Source of the DNA: Panax quinquefolius
Lineage: Eukaryota > Streptophyta > Magnoliopsida > Apiales > Araliaceae
Direction: 5' to 3'
DNA length: 64,000 nt
Assembly (NCBI GenBank): GCA_020205615.1
Contig: CM035156.1
Span: 18,503,128 to 18,567,127 of the forward strand
In this document: one piece after another, positions 59,630-64,000 of the stretch
Layout of the letters: each line of letters starts with the position of its first letter
How positions within the stretch are numbered: position 1 is the stretch's first letter
Made by a program: the position numbers and the translations under genes
Notes under the pieces: model-generated
The model's database searches: none
What the model was told of the DNA's origin: nothing
Seen by the model: the letters and a program-made list of their open reading frames with translations, nothing else

Positions 59630-60210
59630 AAAGGTATAAACGAGTCAAATCAAAGTGAATAAAGAGTTGTTTAAATTTCACTCAAAACATTAAATTCATA
59701 CTCTAATTGAATCAGATTTGAAAAATTCTACTCATTCGACTCTCCTCCTAATATTTATTACTTGAACTCGCAAAGCTTCAAATTCAAACTTAAATTTGAG
59801 TCTCGCATAATAACTAACTTTATAATAAATATAATTATAAATTAAATTTGTTATTTTACTTAGAAATGATAAAATATATTTTTTAGTACACTTTACAAAT
59901 ATAAATCACAATTAAAATTAAAATAAAATAATAATAATTAATTATCCTAATTTGATTTAATTTTGTATATATTGTAAGATAATGTATTGAGTATCTAATC
60001 GAATATGTATGTATCGAATCACAATCGATAATTCGAATAGTTTGAATATGAAACGAGTCGATTATAACCTAATTCAGATTCTAATTATATTTTTATTCGA
60101 ACTATTTTTATACTCATATTTGGATCATATTATTAATAAATTTAAATTACACTCGTATTTTTTCGAATTGAATCCGAATCAAGTCTGACCTATTTAATTC
60201 GTTTATCGCC
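59630..60210 (-). repeat. dispersed repeat of about 600 bp, inverted relative to 63172-63810
   Basis: It shares, in reverse complement, blocks such as AATTAATTATCCTAATTTGA (59937) against TCAAATTAGGATAATTAATT (63445), and the ATCCAAATATGA/TCATATTTGGAT pair. The ends have AAACGA..-type motifs. It has no coding capacity and resembles a non-autonomous DNA transposon or SINE-like unit. The class is not determined. Confidence 0.65.
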
Positions 60211-60836
60211 TTAGTTGCATGGAATACGATGTCAATATGTTAGTTTAAACTTTTTCCAATACACCTCAAGGTTAACAAGTACTCCCTCGATTCCCACTTA
60301 ATTTATTAGTAGTACGTTTTAGGGGGTGTAAAATTTTCTTATATATATATATATATATATATATATTCGACGTTAACACATTTTTAATATGCATAAACTA
60401 TAATAATATTTCCTAGATTTCCCCCACGTTCTACTCTCATAATTTCTCTCTTCTACCTAAGCAACTTTCATAATTCAACTATCATTTAGTTATTAAAAAA
60501 TAAAAAGTAATTGTATCAACAAGTTGTTTGTTCCAAAATTATTTAATTAGTATATATATTATTTTAGCATCTAATATTAAATTATAATATTGATATTTGT
60601 ATAATATTTATAGATAAAAATAAAAAAACTATTTATAAATGCAAGTATCAATACACAATTTGTCAAATCAATAAGACTAAATAGTACCTAATTCGATTTA
60701 ATTAGGATTTTTCTTTGGAGGCCCTAAATAAGAATTTGTCTACATACTTTCTTTTCTTTTATTTAATGCAAAATTTTAAATATGAACCATGATAAATTAT
60801 CCTTTTTATACTTAAAGAAATATAAGTACTTTAAAG

Positions 60837-60873
<37 letters not shown>

Positions 60874-60999
60874 ATGCTCCATCCACAACAATTGTTCTTT
60901 ATGGAAAGAATCTTCATTTTTTCTACCATGAAAGTGCGAAGAAAATAAATAAATAAATAAATTTAATGCAGTAAAAAAAGTTATCATGAATGAAACCCC

Positions 61000-61031
<32 letters not shown>

Positions 61032-61130
61032 GTATGTATGTTGCGTTTAGAACGAGGAGCTTGGTCTTAGCCCAATCAAGACTTGTACGTGATACACGTG
61101 GTAGATTATTAAATTTTAGCTTCCAAGTTC

Positions 61131-61191
<61 letters not shown>

Positions 61192-62110
61192 CAAGGTGGA
61201 GCCTTTTGGCCACTACGTACGTTTATCGCAATATTTGTTGGGTGATCTACTTAATCTGACATAATTATTAGTAGTATTGTATAGTAGTAGTAGTGTTAAT
61301 TAAAGACAGGGTTGAGACATTGATCCAGAATATAATTACTCCTTAATTTCTGGAGTACGAAAACGCCAAAAGGATATATACAAGTAATTCATAATAGGGA
61401 AAGGAGGAGCAAACCCTGGTATATATGACTCTGTATTCTGCAGCAAACAAATTAAACATACTACAAATGCAAAAGAAATGAGTATAATTAGGCATTATGA
61501 TAATTATAAGTAATGAGCATTTGAAGATAAATTAAGCTGATCAAGATATTTCAACTACAATAATTATCATATATTTTTTACTCATAAATTAAAGAATGCA
61601 ATTAAATACTAATACTAAACTTTAATTTGGTGCTTATTAATTGCAAGTAGGGATAAGCATTAATCCACTTGTGTACTCCACCTTGGAGGCTAACTTGAAT
61701 TACTAAAAAAGTTGATAACACAAGCTCACACGTCCTAATATATACTCCACTAGCTAGTGCATACTATTTATTATAAGCCAATTAAATGGATATACTGGAA
61801 GGGTTGATTGTGACAGCTGAGTTTAAGAAATGATATAATTATTGAATAAGTAAATGTTCAAGTGATGAAGATGGAAGGGATCGACTTAATTAATTCAACA
61901 ACATTAATTTGACACATGGAAATCTTTATAGCTAGTGAAAAACATGTTTTAACAGTACAGCTCCTTCCTCCCCGCCCCTCTACATCTCATGGAGTACTCA
62001 CTTAAATATATTATGTTTATGCTGTATTTAAATTTCAAATTAAATGTAAGGAAAAAAGAAAGTAAAACCAGAACCAAAATCAAAACCAAAACAAGCGTAG
62101 GAAAAAAAAA
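60211..62110. other. AT-rich intergenic DNA with microsatellites
   Basis: It contains a TACTCCCTCGATTCCCACTT Stowaway-like end at 60284, and (TA)n at 60340-60365, 60842-60871, 60998-61032 and 61136-61188. No gene with introns or domains was recognised. Frames running through the (TA)n are compositional. Confidence 0.5.
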
Positions 62111-62149
62111 GGTAAGGTAAGGTGGGTGGGGTGGGGTGGGGTGGGGTGA
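62111..62149 (+). repeat. G-rich (GGGGT)n tract, quadruplex-capable
   Basis: GGTAAGGTAAGGTGGGTGGGG followed by three more GGGGT units. It has at least four runs of three or more G within 30 bases, in AT-rich DNA. Confidence 0.85.
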
Positions 62150-62790
62150 ACAAAAACATTGGTTTAATGAATATAGGTTATTTAGATTTCTAAAAATGGA
62201 ATAGAATGTTAATATATATATATATATATATAAACCTCCAATAAAATATAAATTAGTTTCAACAGTCAAGTGAGTTTTTTCCTGCAAAATTATGATATAT
62301 TGATGAAAAAAAAAAAAAAAAACTGCTGAACAGAAGACTGATTTTTGGAAAGGATCTCATTTTGTCTGAAATTTTATGCTGAAAAACACACAATGTCCAC
62401 AGTGGCACTCCAAAGTGATTGGTTGATTTAGGGTGACCTTAAATGATATTTCTTCATCCAAAAAAAGAGTTTCATATATATACCCAAAAAAAAATTAAAT
62501 TTTTTAAGATATATTTTGTTCTATATAGACTATATACATTTATCCCTTCAAAAATAATTGTTGCATGTAGAACTTGATAATCGTGACATAATAGTGAATT
62601 TTGATATTTAACTTGAAAAAAGTGTGTAAATTTATCATTTATCAATAAAAATGAGACTAGATCTTATCGCGGAACAAATATTGAAATTGACAAATGGGCT
62701 GTAATTTGCTGCGGGAACAGATGGAGTTTACCCCTTAAATTGGTTTGACTTCTTGCTTCCAACATTGGCGCTTTATTGTTTTAAGTCTAA
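62150..62790. other. AT-rich intergenic DNA
   Basis: Poly(A) and (TA)n tracts; no gene seen. Confidence 0.5.
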
Positions 62791-63110
62791 CCCGCGTTTG
62801 TTACGCATTGAATGGTTGAATCAATTAATCATTTAATGTATTTGTTTTGAAGTAAAAAAATTATTTGAATGGCTAAATTGGTCAATCATTCAGACAATTT
62901 GGACTGAACGACGACTGAATAAAGTATTTTTTTTAAATATTAACTATTATATTAAGTAATATTAAATAAATTTACAACAATATATTTTAATTTTTTTTTC
63001 AGAAGGGTAAAATAATAAAAATATGTTATTCAGATATTTCAGACATATCAATTATCAAACAACTTTTTTTATTCAGTATTCAATTTCATTCAGTTTTTAT
63101 CAAACAGCCC
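62791..63110. mobile_element. possible hAT-type MITE
   Basis: The left end CCCGCGTTTGTTACGCATTG and the right end read inward GGGCTGTTTGATAAAAACTG share the pattern G.GTTTG..A....TGAAT. The TATCAAACAGCCC end with many ATTCAGT motifs is typical of plant non-autonomous hAT elements. No clear target duplication was found. Confidence 0.35.
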
Positions 63111-63171
63111 TAAATTAGCTAATAAAAGACTTAGTTTCCCATCTTATTGGACTAATGGTGTATTAGAAGTA

Positions 63172-63810
63172 AAACTGTAAACGAGCCAAACAGTTCGGAC
63201 TCGATTTTGGCTCGACTTTCAAAAATACTGAATCGAGACTCGAATTTTTAATAATATGATCCAAATATGAGCATTAAAAATAATTCAATAAAAATATGAA
63301 AGTAGAATCGAATAAGGCTATATTCGACTGCTTTAAGATTCAAACTACTCAAATTCTTGATTGAGAATATTCGATACATACTCGATTGATCAGATTTGAT
63401 TAGATGTTAGATGCATTCTCTTATAATATATACAAATTTAAATCAAATTAGGATAATTAATTATTATTATTTTATTTTATTTTTAATTTTAATTGTGATT
63501 TTACAATTGTAAAGTGTAATAGTAAATATATTTTCTCATTTATAAATAAAATAACAAATTTAATTTACAATTATATTTATTATAAAACTAGTTATTATAT
63601 GGAGGTTGAATTTGATCTTTCATGAGTAATTTGAATATAATTGATCTTAGTCTTAATCGAATTGAGTAATAAATATTCGAGTCTAATCAATTTGAGTCGA
63701 ATTTTTCAAATACAATTTGAATTCAAGTCGAATTCGAGTACAAAATTATTATTTCAATTGAATTGAGCATCTCCGTGTTCACTTTATTCAACTCATTTAC
63801 ACCTATTAAC
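63172..63810 (+). repeat. dispersed repeat of about 600 bp, partner of 59630-60210
   Basis: It starts GTAAACGAGCCAAACAGTTC and is rich in TCGA (GACTCG, AATCGA, GAGTCG). It is the reverse complement of the 59630-60210 copy, at moderate divergence. Confidence 0.65.
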
Positions 63811-64000
63811 GCCAAATTTTGTACCGATTTAAATTACCCAAAACAAATTGGCCAAATCAAGAAACGATTGATTGTATTGTTGTGAAATTTAACTCACGTA
63901 AATACACTCACATAAATATAAACAAATGAATATAAAGTATGAACACAAGATTTACGTGAAAACCCAATTGGAAAAAAATCACTGAGAGAGGGTAATCCAC
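63811..64000. other. window end, unclassified
   Basis: ACACAAGATTTACGTGAAAA near 63943 resembles a motif common in plant Copia-type repeats, but the piece is too short to call. Confidence 0.3.

Noticed and set aside
61949..62287. 112-codon minus-strand frame
   Set aside because: It runs through (TA)n, the G-rich tract and A-rich repeats (L/V/F repeats). No motif or gene structure.
63940..64000. Possible Copia-type LTR piece (GATTTACGTG motif)
   Set aside because: Too short at the window edge, with only a single short motif.

Overview
The window is nuclear DNA of a flowering plant, most likely a eudicot. It is AT-rich and full of (TA)n microsatellites, MITEs and chromovirus-type Ty3/gypsy LTR retrotransposons, with one intron-containing plant transcription factor gene. 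The species is not identifiable from what I can see; an asterid such as a Lamiales member is only a guess.

Layout. Positions 1-33000 are a nest of decayed elements of one Tekay/Del-like Ty3/gypsy family with unusually long LTRs (about 2.7 kb, starting TGTAAGACC and ending GGGGCGTCACA in sense). Element A (5214-13289, minus) and element B (16477-23985, minus) still show gag, protease, RT, RNase H and integrase remnants with PBS and PPT. Element C (24415-32916, plus) is inserted in LTR debris. Plus- and minus-oriented LTR pieces between them form kilobase-scale inverted repeats. Positions 32917-42384 are a different LTR (F), split by a clean insertion of element D (34025-41232, minus). D has two LTRs of about 3.35 kb around an internal region of only 491 bp, and its LTRs carry a gene-like 168-codon ORF; its CTAAC target duplication is visible. 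A solo LTR (E, 43355-46053) has a TATAT duplication.

The only convincing host gene lies in the low-repeat island 46-52 kb. It is a four-exon bHLH transcription factor of subgroup IVa (48985-50672, plus; relatives AtbHLH18/19/20/25 and the terpenoid regulators BIS and TSAR), with a G-box and TATA box upstream. As given, exon 3 has a one-base frameshift.

Positions 51.6-54.2 kb hold a Stowaway-like MITE, a hAT-like element with an 8-bp near-duplication, and two foldback palindromes. Positions 54.1-59.4 kb are a mosaic of a chromodomain-bearing element tail (minus) and an integrase fragment (plus). The last 3.9 kb of that mosaic (55552-59436) repeats the first 3.9 kb of the window. Positions 59.4-64 kb are AT-rich intergenic DNA with an inverted pair of about 600-bp repeats.

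Reading frames in the element regions are broken by many small indels and substitutions, often at CAG/CTG/CCG-like sites. This may reflect decay, basecalling error in heavily methylated DNA, or both, so the 'pseudogene' calls describe the sequence as given.
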